From positions 1 to 64,000 of the forward strand of contig NZ_LHVE01000019.1 of NCBI RefSeq assembly GCF_001269655.1: a stretch of 64,000 nucleotides of DNA, in the 5' to 3' direction. Below, one piece after another: positions 1 through 8,483 of the stretch; positions within the stretch are counted from its first letter, which is position 1; every line of letters starts with the position of its first letter. The notes below the pieces were generated by a model. The model had not been told where the DNA came from and ran no database searches. It worked only from the letters and a program-made list of their open reading frames with translations. The translations under genes were made by a program, and so were the position numbers. The stretch comes from Pseudomonas thivervalensis. GTDB lineage: Bacteria; Pseudomonadota; Gammaproteobacteria; Pseudomonadales; Pseudomonadaceae.

Positions 1-2924
1 GGCGTGTAGTCCAGCTGATAGTGTTCGCCGGATTCGTTTTCGATCTCGGTCAGCAACAGCCGCGCCGAATCGTAGCGATACTTCAGCTCGCTGCCGTCGG
101 GGTTCAGGCGACGGCTGACCAGGTGCAGGTCGTCGGCGTATTCGTAGCGGGTGGTCCGGCCTTGCTCGTCGCGCTCGGCGATGACCTTGCCGTAGGCGTT
201 GTAGCTCCAGGCCCGGGTGGCACCGGTGGGCAGGGTCACTTGCAGCAGGCGGCCAACGGCGTCCCATTGATAATGCGTGAGGCCGCCGTGTTCGTCCCGG
301 CGGCTGAGCAAACGTCCCAGGGCGTCGTAGGAAAAAGACCGGCGACCGCCGTCGGGCAAGACCTCTTCGGTCAGTTGGCCCAGGCGACTCCAGGTGAAGC
401 GATGTTCACCGCCGTCCGGGTCGTACCTTGCCAGCAGTTGCCCATGGGCGTCGTAGGCATATTCCGTACGCTGGCCGTCGGGATCGATGCTGGCGATCAC
501 ATCGCCCCGGGCGTTGCGGCGGTAGGTCCACACGGCCTTGCCGCGCTGACGGGTGTGTAGGAAACCGTTGCGGTATTCGTAGGACGTCGGCGCCTCGTCT
601 GGAGGAATCAGCGCCAGCAGCCGTCCGACATCGTCGTAGCGGTATTCGCGGACCGCCCCCAGCGGGTCCTGTTCGGCGATCAACCGGCCTTGTTCGTCAT
701 AGGCCTTGAGGTGCTCGCCGCCGTCGGGCTCGACCTTGCGCACCAGCCGCGCCCGGTCGTCGTGGACATACACTTCCTGGCTGCCATCCAGGTGCTGCAC
801 CGTGACGCTGCCGTCCTCGCCCCAGGTGTAGCGGCTGTCCATCTGCGCAAACGAGGCCCAATGCCGTACGCAACGGGACGCCGGCCCGACGCCTTGCCAC
901 TCCCAGTAGAAACTCGCGCCGCCGGCCAGTTGCCGCTGGAGAATGACGTGCCGGTCGTCGTAGTCGTAGCGTTCGCTTTCACCGGCGGCATTGGTCGCTT
1001 CGATCAGTCGGAAACGTCCGTCGTAGCGGTAGGACACCAGCGTTTGTTCGGTCCGCCAGGCGTCGTCGAGGGTGATGGCCGGGTGGAAGCTCTGGTAGTC
1101 GACGGCGATCAGGTGACGCTGTTGATAGCGCAGGCGCAAGGAACGCCCGGCGCCGTTGTCCAGGCGGCTGATGTCGCCGTGGATGTTGCGTTGAACGCTC
1201 AGGCGGTTGTCGTAGCGGTCGCTGAGGGCGATCAGGTGGCCGTCGCGAAAATGCAGGAACGGCGCGTTTTCGCCGGGTTGGGCGACGATCAGTTCGTCCG
1301 GCTCGGTGCCCAGGTAGATCGCCGCCCGGGCCAGGCTGTTGTGGATCGCCGGGCGCTGGGTGGTGGGCAGTGGAAAGAGCGTGCGACGATTTTCCTGGTC
1401 GACCCAGGTGACCTGCTCGCCGTCGAGTTCCAGGCGATGGGCCAGGGCATGGCTCCAGCCGCGCCCGAGGCCGATGTCCAGGTCCGCGGCACTGGTGCGG
1501 TACAAACGGGTGAAGACGAACGGCAAGCGGCCGTCGAGGGTGCCGTCGTCCAGGGTCAGCAGTTCTTCGCCAGTGACCATCGACACCGGGCAGCCGCTGG
1601 TCTGGGTCTGGGCCGCAGTGTCGGCGCTGTCGCCGTTGGGGTTTTTCGATTGGGCGGGGGCGTCGTCGTGGGGTTCGTATTTGCTCAGCCTCGTAGCAGC
1701 CTGGGATTTTTCCCGCACGATCGGGGCCGGGTTGCTGACCGACAGCGGCGCGGAGTCTCCAGTGCTGATCTGCAACGGTCTGACGGGCGTCGGTCCCACC
1801 GACGGTCCTTGACCGGCGATTACTACCGGCTTCAGTACATCGGCATGTTTGTTGGAGCTGTCGCCACCGAGTTGTCCGAGGCGTTGACTCGATGCCTGTA
1901 GCCACTTCCGGGCGCGTTCCGAACGGACATGGCGCAGCACTTTACCGCTCATGCGCAGTCCCACGCCCAGGCCACCGGTCACGCGCGCCAAGAGGAAATT
2001 GATCAGAATCGAGGCGCGCATTTCCCCCAGGACTTCGGCCATGTACTGGGGCGGCAGCATCCGCAGCCAACTGGTGAACGCCGCGGTGTAAACGAAGAGC
2101 AAGGGCTCATCGCTCAGGATCATCAGTCCTTTGGCAATCGCCTCGGATGACGCCTTCAGCAGTTGCTCAAGCTCGACCTCGGTGAGGTATTCCAACAATT
2201 TTTCACTGTTGGCCTGTAGGTCCGCCAACAGATCGAAGACCTGTGTTACGTCGTCCCATAGCCCAAACAGGGCATTTTCAAAGCCGCGTAGCTGGGCTTC
2301 CTGCAATGCGTTGAAACGCTTTACAAAACCGCTCTCGGAAGACGCCTTCCACAAGGGTTGAAACTCGTCCCACTCCGCTTTCAGCCAACCTTCGAGTTCG
2401 ACGATCTCGTGCTGGTAGGACGCGTACAGCGCCCGGACATGATCGGTCGTGATATTTGGAAAAAAACTGATCCGGTAACGCTGGCCGCGGTCGCATTCGG
2501 ACACTTCCAAAATGCCGCTGGGACCAATGACATGAGGGATCGGATCGCCAAACGTTTCCTTCCCCAGCTCGCCCTTGATGATCGGCTTCAACACCACTGG
2601 CGTGTCGCCGATCGGCACGAAACGCGAGGCCTGGAACATGTGCACCAGTGTCAGCGGGCCTTGTGCCGGACACGTCGCCACCACGGCGCTGACCTGTTTG
2701 CCACCGTCTTTCACGGGTGCGAGCGACACCTCCTTGCCGACTTTAAATACCTGCTGAATGTCCAGTGTCCGACCGGCCCAGAATCTTTCCGCCCAACTGT
2801 CGTAGTCGCCCAGGCAGTGGCGAAAGTCCTGCAGTACTTCCTCGACGTCGGGCGAGTTCATGGCGGCCAGGACCAGCGAACCAATGGCACCGGTTAATGA
2901 CGGGATCTTGTCAGGGAAACGCAT
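1..2924 (-). CDS. RHS-repeat protein, N-terminal part (3' end beyond window)
   Basis: Open frame of about 974 codons from ATG at 2924 with no stop before the left edge. The first 420 or so residues are a non-repetitive N-terminal region (starts MRFPDKIPSLTGAIG). Around residues 430-500 there is a DUF6531-like entry segment (SGCPVSMVTGEELL, then DGRLPFVFTRLYRTS). From about residue 590 on there are many RHS/YD repeats (RYDDVGRLLALI, YAYDAHGQLLARYDPDG, SYNAYGKV). RHS proteins form a hollow shell that encloses a C-terminal toxin, usually delivered by type VI secretion or displayed at the surface; that toxin and any immunity gene lie off the window. I see no PAAR domain at the N-terminus. No strong ribosome site precedes the ATG, so the start is moderately supported. 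Confidence 0.85.
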   Translation of the reverse strand, partial: MRFPDKIPSLTGAIGSLVLAAMNSPDVEEVLQDFRHCLGDYDSWAERFWAGRTLDIQQVFKVGKEVSLAPVKDGGKQVSAVVATCPAQGPLTLVHMFQASRFVPIGDTPVVLKPIIKGELGKETFGDPIPHVIGPSGILEVSECDRGQRYRISFFPNITTDHVRALYASYQHEIVELEGWLKAEWDEFQPLWKASSESGFVKRFNALQEAQLRGFENALFGLWDDVTQVFDLLADLQANSEKLLEYLTEVELEQLLKASSEAIAKGLMILSDEPLLFVYTAAFTSWLRMLPPQYMAEVLGEMRASILINFLLARVTGGLGVGLRMSGKVLRHVRSERARKWLQASSQRLGQLGGDSSNKHADVLKPVVIAGQGPSVGPTPVRPLQISTGDSAPLSVSNPAPIVREKSQAATRLSKYEPHDDAPAQSKNPNGDSADTAAQTQTSGCPVSMVTGEELLTLDDGTLDGRLPFVFTRLYRTSAADLDIGLGRGWSHALAHRLELDGEQVTWVDQENRRTLFPLPTTQRPAIHNSLARAAIYLGTEPDELIVAQPGENAPFLHFRDGHLIALSDRYDNRLSVQRNIHGDISRLDNGAGRSLRLRYQQRHLIAVDYQSFHPAITLDDAWRTEQTLVSYRYDGRFRLIEATNAAGESERYDYDDRHVILQRQLAGGASFYWEWQGVGPASRCVRHWASFAQMDSRYTWGEDGSVTVQHLDGSQEVYVHDDRARLVRKVEPDGGEHLKAYDEQGRLIAEQDPLGAVREYRYDDVGRLLALIPPDEAPTSYEYRNGFLHTRQRGKAVWTYRRNARGDVIASIDPDGQRTEYAYDAHGQLLARYDPDGGEHRFTWSRLGQLTEEVLPDGGRRSFSYDALGRLLSRRDEHGGLTHYQWDAVGRLLQVTLPTGATRAWSYNAYGKVIAERDEQGRTTRYEYADDLHLVSRRLNPDGSELKYRYDSARLLLTEIENESGEHYQLDYT

Positions 2925-3063
2925 GCAGGCAGCTCGCGGCGCAGGAGTGGGCGCGAGACTGTGCCGGGGATGACAGGAGAAATAAGTCAGTGAAAGAAGC
3001 GGGGCGTGTAGGGCAATTCTCTAATTAGGCCAACGTTGCCAGGATTCCGAAAAATCCTTTGGG

Positions 3064-3150
3064 ATGCGGGCTTGCTCGCGAATGCGGTGGGTCAGCTGCT
3101 ATTGATGTTGACTGACACTCCGCTATCGCGAGCAAGCTCGCTCCCACAGG
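3064..3150. repeat. Family-1 REP pair (REPIN-like)
   Basis: Two inverted arms of the type GCTTGCTCGCGA / TCGCGAGCAAGC-TCGCTCCCACA surround a spacer containing TTGACTGACACTCCGCTA. The same layout recurs at 31677, 46197 and 49803, which marks it as a dispersed repeat. Confidence 0.85.
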
Positions 3151-3181
3151 CTCCCCTTAACTTAAGGCGGCGTGAATCATC

Positions 3182-3334
3182 GTGGCGAGGGCGCTTGCTC
3201 CCGCTCGGCGGTGTAGGAGCTGGCGAAGCCTGCGATCTTTTGATCTTGTCGACTCAATGGGCTGCGGAAAGATCGCAGCCTCGCTTCGCTCGACAGCTCC
3301 TACAGGGCCCAGCGGGAGCAAGCTCCCTCGCCAC
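3182..3334. repeat. Composite REP: family 3 enclosing family 2
   Basis: Outer arms GTGGCGAGGGCGCTTGCTCC and its inverse (GGGAGCAAGCTCCCTCGCCAC) enclose a family-2 palindrome running from GTAGGAGCTGGCGAAGC to its inverted end CAGCTCCTAC. Same architecture as 56349-56514. Confidence 0.85.
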
Positions 3335-3500
3335 AGGGTCAGCGTTTTTTTCAGTTTCCTAGGTGTCTGGCGCAGATAAATGCACAAATAGATGCCTACC
3401 CGCCCTCATTCTCAAGAAATACCCGCCAGCAACCCTTCAACCTATCGTAATCTCCCACCTGTATACGCCCAGCCCCGCCACCGGCCGAGATCTCACCCCG

Positions 3501-4124
3501 ATGCCCTCCATCTACCAACTCAAGCCCGCCTTTCAAAACCTGCTGCGCCCCATGGTTCAACGCCTCTACAACAACGGTGTCACCGCCAACCAGGTCACCC
3601 TGCTCGCGGGTATCGTCTCGGTGTTGGTGGGGGCGCTCATTGCCTGGTTCGCCAACCATCCGTGGGTGTTCATCCTGGTGCCGGTGTGGATGTTCCTGCG
3701 CATGGCGCTGAATGCCGTGGACGGGATGCTGGCGCGGGAGTTTGGCCAGCAATCGCATCTGGGCGCCTACCTCAACGAGCTATGCGATATCATCGCCGAC
3801 GCTGCCTTGATCCTGCCCTTTGCCCTGTTTGCCGATACCAGTCTTCTGCTCGTGTTGTTGGTCACGCTGTTGGCGTTGTTCAGCGAATACGCCGGCGTGC
3901 TGGGGGCGATGGTGGGGGCTTCGCGGCGGTATGACGGGCCGATGGGCAAGAGTGATCGCGCCTTTGTGTTTGGCGTGTTGGCGACCGGTATTGCCCTGGG
4001 TTGGCTCGGGGCACTCTGGGTAAATGGTGTGATGGCGGTGGTTGCCGCCCTGCTGGTTTATACCTTGGTCAATCGGGTCCGTCATGGCCTGGGCCAGGTG
4101 ACGGAAAACGCTCCCTCAGCATAA
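3501..4124 (+). CDS. ynbA: YnbA-like CDP-alcohol phosphatidyltransferase
   Basis: A 207-residue integral membrane protein of the CDP-alcohol phosphatidyltransferase family, which transfers a phosphatidyl group from CDP-diacylglycerol to an alcohol. The signature lies at about residues 75-100: NAVDGMLAR, eight residues, then GAYLNELCDIIAD. It matches D-x2-DG-x2-AR-x8-G-x3-D-x3-D except that the first and third aspartates are asparagines. Hydrophobic segments surround it. The frame is open upstream to 3363, but ATG 3501 fits the start of the conserved protein; no good ribosome site is visible. It is followed after 10 bases by the ynbC-like gene, as in an operon. The alcohol substrate is unknown. 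Confidence 0.85.
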   Translation: MPSIYQLKPAFQNLLRPMVQRLYNNGVTANQVTLLAGIVSVLVGALIAWFANHPWVFILVPVWMFLRMALNAVDGMLAREFGQQSHLGAYLNELCDIIADAALILPFALFADTSLLLVLLVTLLALFSEYAGVLGAMVGASRRYDGPMGKSDRAFVFGVLATGIALGWLGALWVNGVMAVVAALLVYTLVNRVRHGLGQVTENAPSA

Positions 4125-4134
4125 GGAAGTTGCA

Positions 4135-5892
4135 ATGCGCGAAGCCCAACACCGGACATTCACCACCCACGATGGCGTGGAACTGTTCTACCAACACTGG
4201 CCGGCTGTCGACGTGGCAGCGGGTGAACCTCGCCAGGCTGTGTTGTTGTTCCATCGCGGTCATGAACACTCCGGGCGCATTGCGCACCTGGTGGATGAAC
4301 TGGGCCTGCCCGGGTTCGACTTCTTTGCCTGGGACGCCCGTGGCCATGGCCAGTCGCCGGGCGAACGGGGCGACAGCCCGAGTTTCGCCACCAGCGCACG
4401 GGACGTGCAGACCTTCTGCGACCACATCGGCGCCGCGCATCAGATCGACGAGTCGAACATTGCCGTGGTCGCCCAAAGCGTCGGCGCGGTGATCGTGTCC
4501 ACCTGGGTTCACGACTACGCACCGCGCATTCGCTCGCTGGTGCTGGCATCGCCGGCCTTCAAGGTCAAGCTCTATGTGCCGTTCGCCCGGCCGGGCCTGG
4601 CGCTGATGCGCAAGTTTCGCGGCAATTTCTTCGTCAACAGCTACGTCAAGGCGAAATTCCTCAGCCATGACCCGGAGCGGGTGGCGTCCTACGACAGCGA
4701 TCCGTTGATCACCAAGGCTATTTCGGTGAACGTGCTGCTGGGCCTGTATGAAGCCGCCGACCGCGTGGTGGCCGATGCCCAGGCGATCCAGGTGCCGACG
4801 CAGTTGCTGATCTCCGGCTCGGACTTCGTCGTGCACCGCAAACCCCAGGAGCAGTTCTTCGAACGCCTGGGCAGCCTGCACAAGGAGAAGCACATCCTGC
4901 CGGGGTTCTTCCACGACACCCTCGGCGAGAAGAACCGTGCGCCAGCCATCGCCAGTGCCCGCCGCTTCATCCTGCAGAACTTCGCCCGTCCGTTGGAGCG
5001 CCCTTCCCTGCTGGACGCCGACCGCCTGGGCGCGACCTGCGCCGAAGCCGAGACCCTGGCCACGCCGCTGCCGCACAACTCGCTGCGTGACCTTTACTGG
5101 CGCATGACCCGCGCCAGCATGCGCTTTGGCAGCAAATTGTCCGCCGGGGTGAAACTGGGCTTCGACACCGGGTTCGATTCCGGCAGTACCCTGGATTACG
5201 TCTACCGCAACCGCCCCACCGGCACCTCGGCGCTGGGCAAGATGATCGACCAGAACTACCTCAACTCCATCGGCTGGCGCGGCATTCGCCAGCGCAAGTT
5301 GCACGTCGAGGAATTGCTGCGCCTGGCGATGGCCGAGTTGCGCGCCCAGGACCGCGAGGTGCGCATCGTCGACATCGCCGCTGGTCATGGCCGCTACATT
5401 CTCGAAGCGCTGCAAGGCGTCAGCCCGTTGCCCGAATCGATCCTGCTGCGCGACTACAGCGACATCAACGTGCGCGACGGCAGTGCGCTGATCGTCGAAA
5501 AAGGCTTGGGCGACATCGCTCGATTCGTCAAAGGCGATGCCTTCGACCGCCAGGACCTGGCGGCGCTGGAACCGAAACCGACCCTCGCCGTGGTGTCCGG
5601 CCTGTACGAGCTGTTTGCCGATAACCAGATGGTCGGCGGCTCCCTCGCCGGCTTGGCCGAAGCCGTGGAGCCTGGCGGTTTCCTGGTCTACACCGGCCAG
5701 CCGTGGCACCCGCAACTGGAACTGATCGCCCGCGCCCTCACCAGCCATCGCGCAGGGCAAGCCTGGGTGATGCGTCGACGTACCCAGGCGGAAATGGACC
5801 AATTGGTTGAAGCGGCGGGCTTCCGCAAGATCACCCTGCGTGTCGATGAATGGGGCATTTTCAGCGTTTCGCTGGCGCAGCGAGTGCAGTAA
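4135..5892 (+). CDS. ynbC: YnbC-like alpha/beta hydrolase fused to methyltransferase
   Basis: A 585-residue two-domain protein. Residues about 1-285 form an alpha/beta hydrolase of the serine-aminopeptidase/monoglyceride-lipase type: nucleophile Ser115 in VVAQSVGA, likely Asp230 (SGSDF) and His260 (PGFFHDTLG). Residues about 385-585 are a class I SAM-dependent methyltransferase with motif I at 411-421 (IVDIAAGHGRY). The length equals the one I recall for E. coli YnbC. Start ATG 4135 has AAGGAAG just upstream; the stop overlaps the next start (TAATG). In this operon it may deacylate and methylate a lipid or its head group; that is inference. Confidence 0.9.
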   Translation: MREAQHRTFTTHDGVELFYQHWPAVDVAAGEPRQAVLLFHRGHEHSGRIAHLVDELGLPGFDFFAWDARGHGQSPGERGDSPSFATSARDVQTFCDHIGAAHQIDESNIAVVAQSVGAVIVSTWVHDYAPRIRSLVLASPAFKVKLYVPFARPGLALMRKFRGNFFVNSYVKAKFLSHDPERVASYDSDPLITKAISVNVLLGLYEAADRVVADAQAIQVPTQLLISGSDFVVHRKPQEQFFERLGSLHKEKHILPGFFHDTLGEKNRAPAIASARRFILQNFARPLERPSLLDADRLGATCAEAETLATPLPHNSLRDLYWRMTRASMRFGSKLSAGVKLGFDTGFDSGSTLDYVYRNRPTGTSALGKMIDQNYLNSIGWRGIRQRKLHVEELLRLAMAELRAQDREVRIVDIAAGHGRYILEALQGVSPLPESILLRDYSDINVRDGSALIVEKGLGDIARFVKGDAFDRQDLAALEPKPTLAVVSGLYELFADNQMVGGSLAGLAEAVEPGGFLVYTGQPWHPQLELIARALTSHRAGQAWVMRRRTQAEMDQLVEAAGFRKITLRVDEWGIFSVSLAQRVQ

Positions 5893-7235
5893 TGAGCGCC
5901 GTCATCGCTCCGGCCCGCGAACCCGCACTGTTGAAACCGGCAGTGCTGTGGCTGCTGTTGTTGGCGCCGCTGTTCTTCACCACCTACGGCTTCGCCACCT
6001 GGGTCACCGCCCAGCGTGACGACGTCGGCACGCTGGTGTTCGCCTGGGAAAGCCACATGCCGTTCATGGCCTGGACCATCGTGCCGTACTGGTCGATCGA
6101 TCTGCTGTACGGCCTGTCCTTGCTGTTGCCCACCAGCCGCGACGAACTCAAGCGCCACGCCTTGCGCCTGCTCACGGCCCAGGTGATTGCGGTCAGTTGT
6201 TTCCTGCTCTGGCCGTTGCGCTTCACCTTCCCCCGGCCAGAAATGGATGGGCTGTTCGGGTGGTTGTTCGAGGTGCTGGCGGGCTTCGACAAGCCGTTCA
6301 ACCAGGCGCCGTCGCTGCACATCGCGTTGCTGGTGGTGCTCTGGGTCTGTTACCAGCGGCATCTGCAGGGTTTCTGGCGCTGGGTGATGCACGGTTGGTT
6401 CGCGTTGATCGGCGTGTCGGTGCTGACCACGTATCAGCATCACTTCATTGACCTGCCAACGGGTGCGTTGGCCGGTTGGTTGTGTGTCTGGTTGTGGCCG
6501 CTGGATCGACCGAGTCCGCTGTTTAGTGCACGTCTGGCAGCGGATCCTGCGCGCCGACGCCTGGCCTTGCGTTATGGCCTGGGCGCGGCGGCGCTGTTCG
6601 TCCCGGCGTTTGCCTGGGGCGGCGCGTGGCTCTGGCTGATCTGGCCGGCGGTGGCGGTGCTCATGGTGGCGCTGAATTACCTGGTGTTCGGTGCCGATGG
6701 CTTCCAGAAACGTGCCGATGGCCGCTTGAGCCCGGCGGTGCGTTGGTTGCTGGCGCCTTACCTGGCGGCGGCGTGGATCAATTCCCGCTGCTGGACGCGC
6801 AAGCATCCGCAGCCGGACCAGGTGGCGGATAATGTCTGGCTGGGGCGAATTCCTACGCCGATGGAACTCAAGGACAGTACGTTTACCGGGGTGCTCGACC
6901 TCTGCGCGGAACTGTCCATGGACAGCACGAATGTCGCCTATCGTTCATTGCCGGTGCTCGACCTGACGGCGCCGACCGCCGAGCAATGCCTGAAAGCGGC
7001 AGAGGCCATCGAAAGCCTGCGCCAGCACGGGCCGGTGCTGGTCTGCTGCGCCCTGGGCTATTCGCGCAGCGCCACGGCGGTAGTCGCCTGGTTGCTGCAC
7101 AGCGGCCGGGCGGCGAGTGTCGATGCGGCTATCGTGCAGATCCAGCGCGTTCGACCGCGTATCGTCTTGCATGCGGCGCACCGTCGGGCACTGGAACAAT
7201 TATCCACAACGCTGGGGAATGCTCATGATCAGTGA
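5892..7235 (+). CDS. ynbD: YnbD-like PAP2-type membrane protein fused to dual-specificity phosphatase
   Basis: A 447-residue fusion. Residues about 15-270 are a multi-pass membrane domain of the PAP2/inositolphosphorylceramide-synthase type, with APSLHIA (about 139-145) and TTYQHHFIDLPTG (179-191) giving the paired histidines and the aspartate of that active site. Residues about 310-440 are a cytosolic dual-specificity phosphatase with the CX5R loop C386-ALGYS-R392. Start ATG 5892 overlaps the ynbC stop by one base. The phosphatase domain recalls lipid-phosphate phosphatases such as PTPMT1, so a job removing phosphate from a newly made phosphatidyl-alcohol phosphate is plausible but unproven. 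Confidence 0.85.
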   Translation: MSAVIAPAREPALLKPAVLWLLLLAPLFFTTYGFATWVTAQRDDVGTLVFAWESHMPFMAWTIVPYWSIDLLYGLSLLLPTSRDELKRHALRLLTAQVIAVSCFLLWPLRFTFPRPEMDGLFGWLFEVLAGFDKPFNQAPSLHIALLVVLWVCYQRHLQGFWRWVMHGWFALIGVSVLTTYQHHFIDLPTGALAGWLCVWLWPLDRPSPLFSARLAADPARRRLALRYGLGAAALFVPAFAWGGAWLWLIWPAVAVLMVALNYLVFGADGFQKRADGRLSPAVRWLLAPYLAAAWINSRCWTRKHPQPDQVADNVWLGRIPTPMELKDSTFTGVLDLCAELSMDSTNVAYRSLPVLDLTAPTAEQCLKAAEAIESLRQHGPVLVCCALGYSRSATAVVAWLLHSGRAASVDAAIVQIQRVRPRIVLHAAHRRALEQLSTTLGNAHDQ

Positions 7236-7680
7236 TATGGAGCTCCACACCGTGGCGAGCCTGTTGCGCCGGGGTCATTCGCTGGACCAACTGTCCACGG
7301 GGCTGACGCTCCTGGCGGCGCTGCTGGGGTTGGGGCAGTGGTTGGCGGGCGTGATCGATCCGTGGTTGCTGCTGTTGAGTGCGGCGCTACTGGTGCTCGG
7401 TGTGCTGGAAAAATACTGGGCGCTGCGCGTGGCATTTGACGCCGATCTGTTCCAGCGCATGGCGGACAGCACCCACTCCCTGGCCGAACGCACCTATGAA
7501 CTGGATCAAGCCCTCACCGCGTTAGGGCTGCAACCCGCCGAACGCGCCGGGCGCCTGTGGACCGAACGGCGGCACGGCGCGTTGTTGCTGCTGCGCCGGC
7601 AATCGCGGTTGCTGGCCGTACAAATTGTCCTGGTGCTGGGCTTCATCCTGGCCAGTCCCTGGTTAGCGTCAGGTCTCTAG
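7225..7680 (+). CDS. Small membrane protein of the ynb-like operon, unknown function
   Basis: A 152-amino-acid protein-coding frame (151 residues plus stop) starting ATG 7225 with GGGGA six bases upstream, overlapping the end of the ynbD-like gene by 11 bases. Two adjoining hydrophobic stretches near residues 20-60 (LLAALLGLGQWLAGV, LLLLSAALLVLGVL) and one at the C-terminus (LAVQIVLVLGFILAS) suggest three membrane helices, with a soluble loop containing charged residues between. I do not recognise a family. Its overlap with ynbD implies translational coupling and membership in the lipid pathway. E. coli ynbABCD has no counterpart that I know of. Confidence 0.75.
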   Translation: MISDMELHTVASLLRRGHSLDQLSTGLTLLAALLGLGQWLAGVIDPWLLLLSAALLVLGVLEKYWALRVAFDADLFQRMADSTHSLAERTYELDQALTALGLQPAERAGRLWTERRHGALLLLRRQSRLLAVQIVLVLGFILASPWLASGL

Positions 7681-7693
7681 ATAGTTTTTGTGT

Positions 7694-7826
7694 GTAGGAG
7701 CTGGCGAAGCCTGCGATCTTTTGATCTTGATCTTTTGCTCTCGACTCAATGGGCAGTGGAAAGATCGCAGCCTCGCTTCGCTCGTCAGCTCCTACAGGGC
7801 CCAGCGGGAGCAAGCTCCCTCGCCAC
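7694..7826. repeat. Composite REP (family 2 plus family-3 half) inside the ynb-like operon
   Basis: GTAGGAGCTGGCGAAGCC at the left pairs with the inverted CAGCTCCTAC at the right, followed by a family-3 arm ending in CTCCCTCGCCAC. It fills the gap between the small membrane protein and the acyltransferase and could attenuate or process the transcript there. Confidence 0.85.
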
Positions 7827-7861
7827 AGTTATGCTTATGTTTCTCAGGACAAGGAATCCTC

Positions 7862-8482
7862 ATGTTCGAACCCGTGGTCGCCAACCTCATCACCTCCGCC
7901 GCCCGCATGGTCACGGGCGCTCGCAGCCTGTGGCTCGGCTGTGCGCCGACGCCGGTGCAGCGGATCTACTTCGCCAACCACAGCAGCCACGGTGACTTCG
8001 TGTTGCTCTGGGCCTCGCTACCGCCGGCGCTGCGCAAGCTCACCCGCCCGGTGGCGGGGGCCGACTATTGGCAAACCAGCCCGGTGCGTCGCTACATCAT
8101 CAACCGGGTGTTCAACGGCGTGCTGGTGGACCGCGAGCGCAAGGACCCCGCGTACAACCCATTGCAGCCGATGCTCGATGCGCTGGAAAACGGCGACTCG
8201 CTGATCATCTTCCCGGAAGGCACGCGCAATCCGGAGGAAGGCCTGTTGCCCTTCAAGAGCGGGATCTATCACTTGATGAAAAACCACCCCGAGGTCGAGG
8301 TGATCCCGGTGTGGATCGCCAACCTCAACCGCGTCATGCCCAAGGGCCGTGTCCTGCCGCTGCCGCTGTTGTGCACCACCAGTTTCGGTGCGCCGCTGTG
8401 CATCGAAGACGGTGAAAGCAAAGAGCAATTCCTTGAACGCAGCCGCGCCGCGCTGCTGGCACTGGCCCCGGAGCACGTCTGA
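7862..8482 (+). CDS. PlsC-type lysophospholipid acyltransferase
   Basis: A 206-residue acyltransferase of the 1-acyl-glycerol-3-phosphate acyltransferase family. The catalytic HX4D motif is H40-SSHG-D45 and the substrate-binding motif FPEGTR lies at 117-122. Start ATG 7862 is preceded by AAGGA at a good distance; open frame further upstream runs through a REP and is not coding. One base separates its stop from the CdsA-like start. Within this operon it would place an acyl chain on a lysolipid, possibly the product of the hydrolase domain of the YnbC-like protein. Confidence 0.88.
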   Translation: MFEPVVANLITSAARMVTGARSLWLGCAPTPVQRIYFANHSSHGDFVLLWASLPPALRKLTRPVAGADYWQTSPVRRYIINRVFNGVLVDRERKDPAYNPLQPMLDALENGDSLIIFPEGTRNPEEGLLPFKSGIYHLMKNHPEVEVIPVWIANLNRVMPKGRVLPLPLLCTTSFGAPLCIEDGESKEQFLERSRAALLALAPEHV

Positions 8483-8483
8483 C

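Larger units (their letters stand above)
2925..3500. other. Intergenic region with two REP clusters, no gene seen
   Basis: This 576-bp gap separates the divergent RHS gene and the ynb-like operon. It holds a family-1 REP pair (3064-3150) and a composite family-3/family-2/family-3 palindrome (3182-3334). The last 160 bases, AT-richer and without repeats, should hold the promoter of the lipid operon, but I could not pick a convincing -35/-10 pair. Confidence 0.6.

Noticed and set aside
690-1901. 403-codon open frame on the plus strand
   Set aside because: Opposite the RHS repeats, which translate cleanly on the minus strand.
3157-3387. Short open frames within REP clusters
   Set aside because: They translate repeat palindromes (same residues recur at other REPs) and have no ribosome sites.
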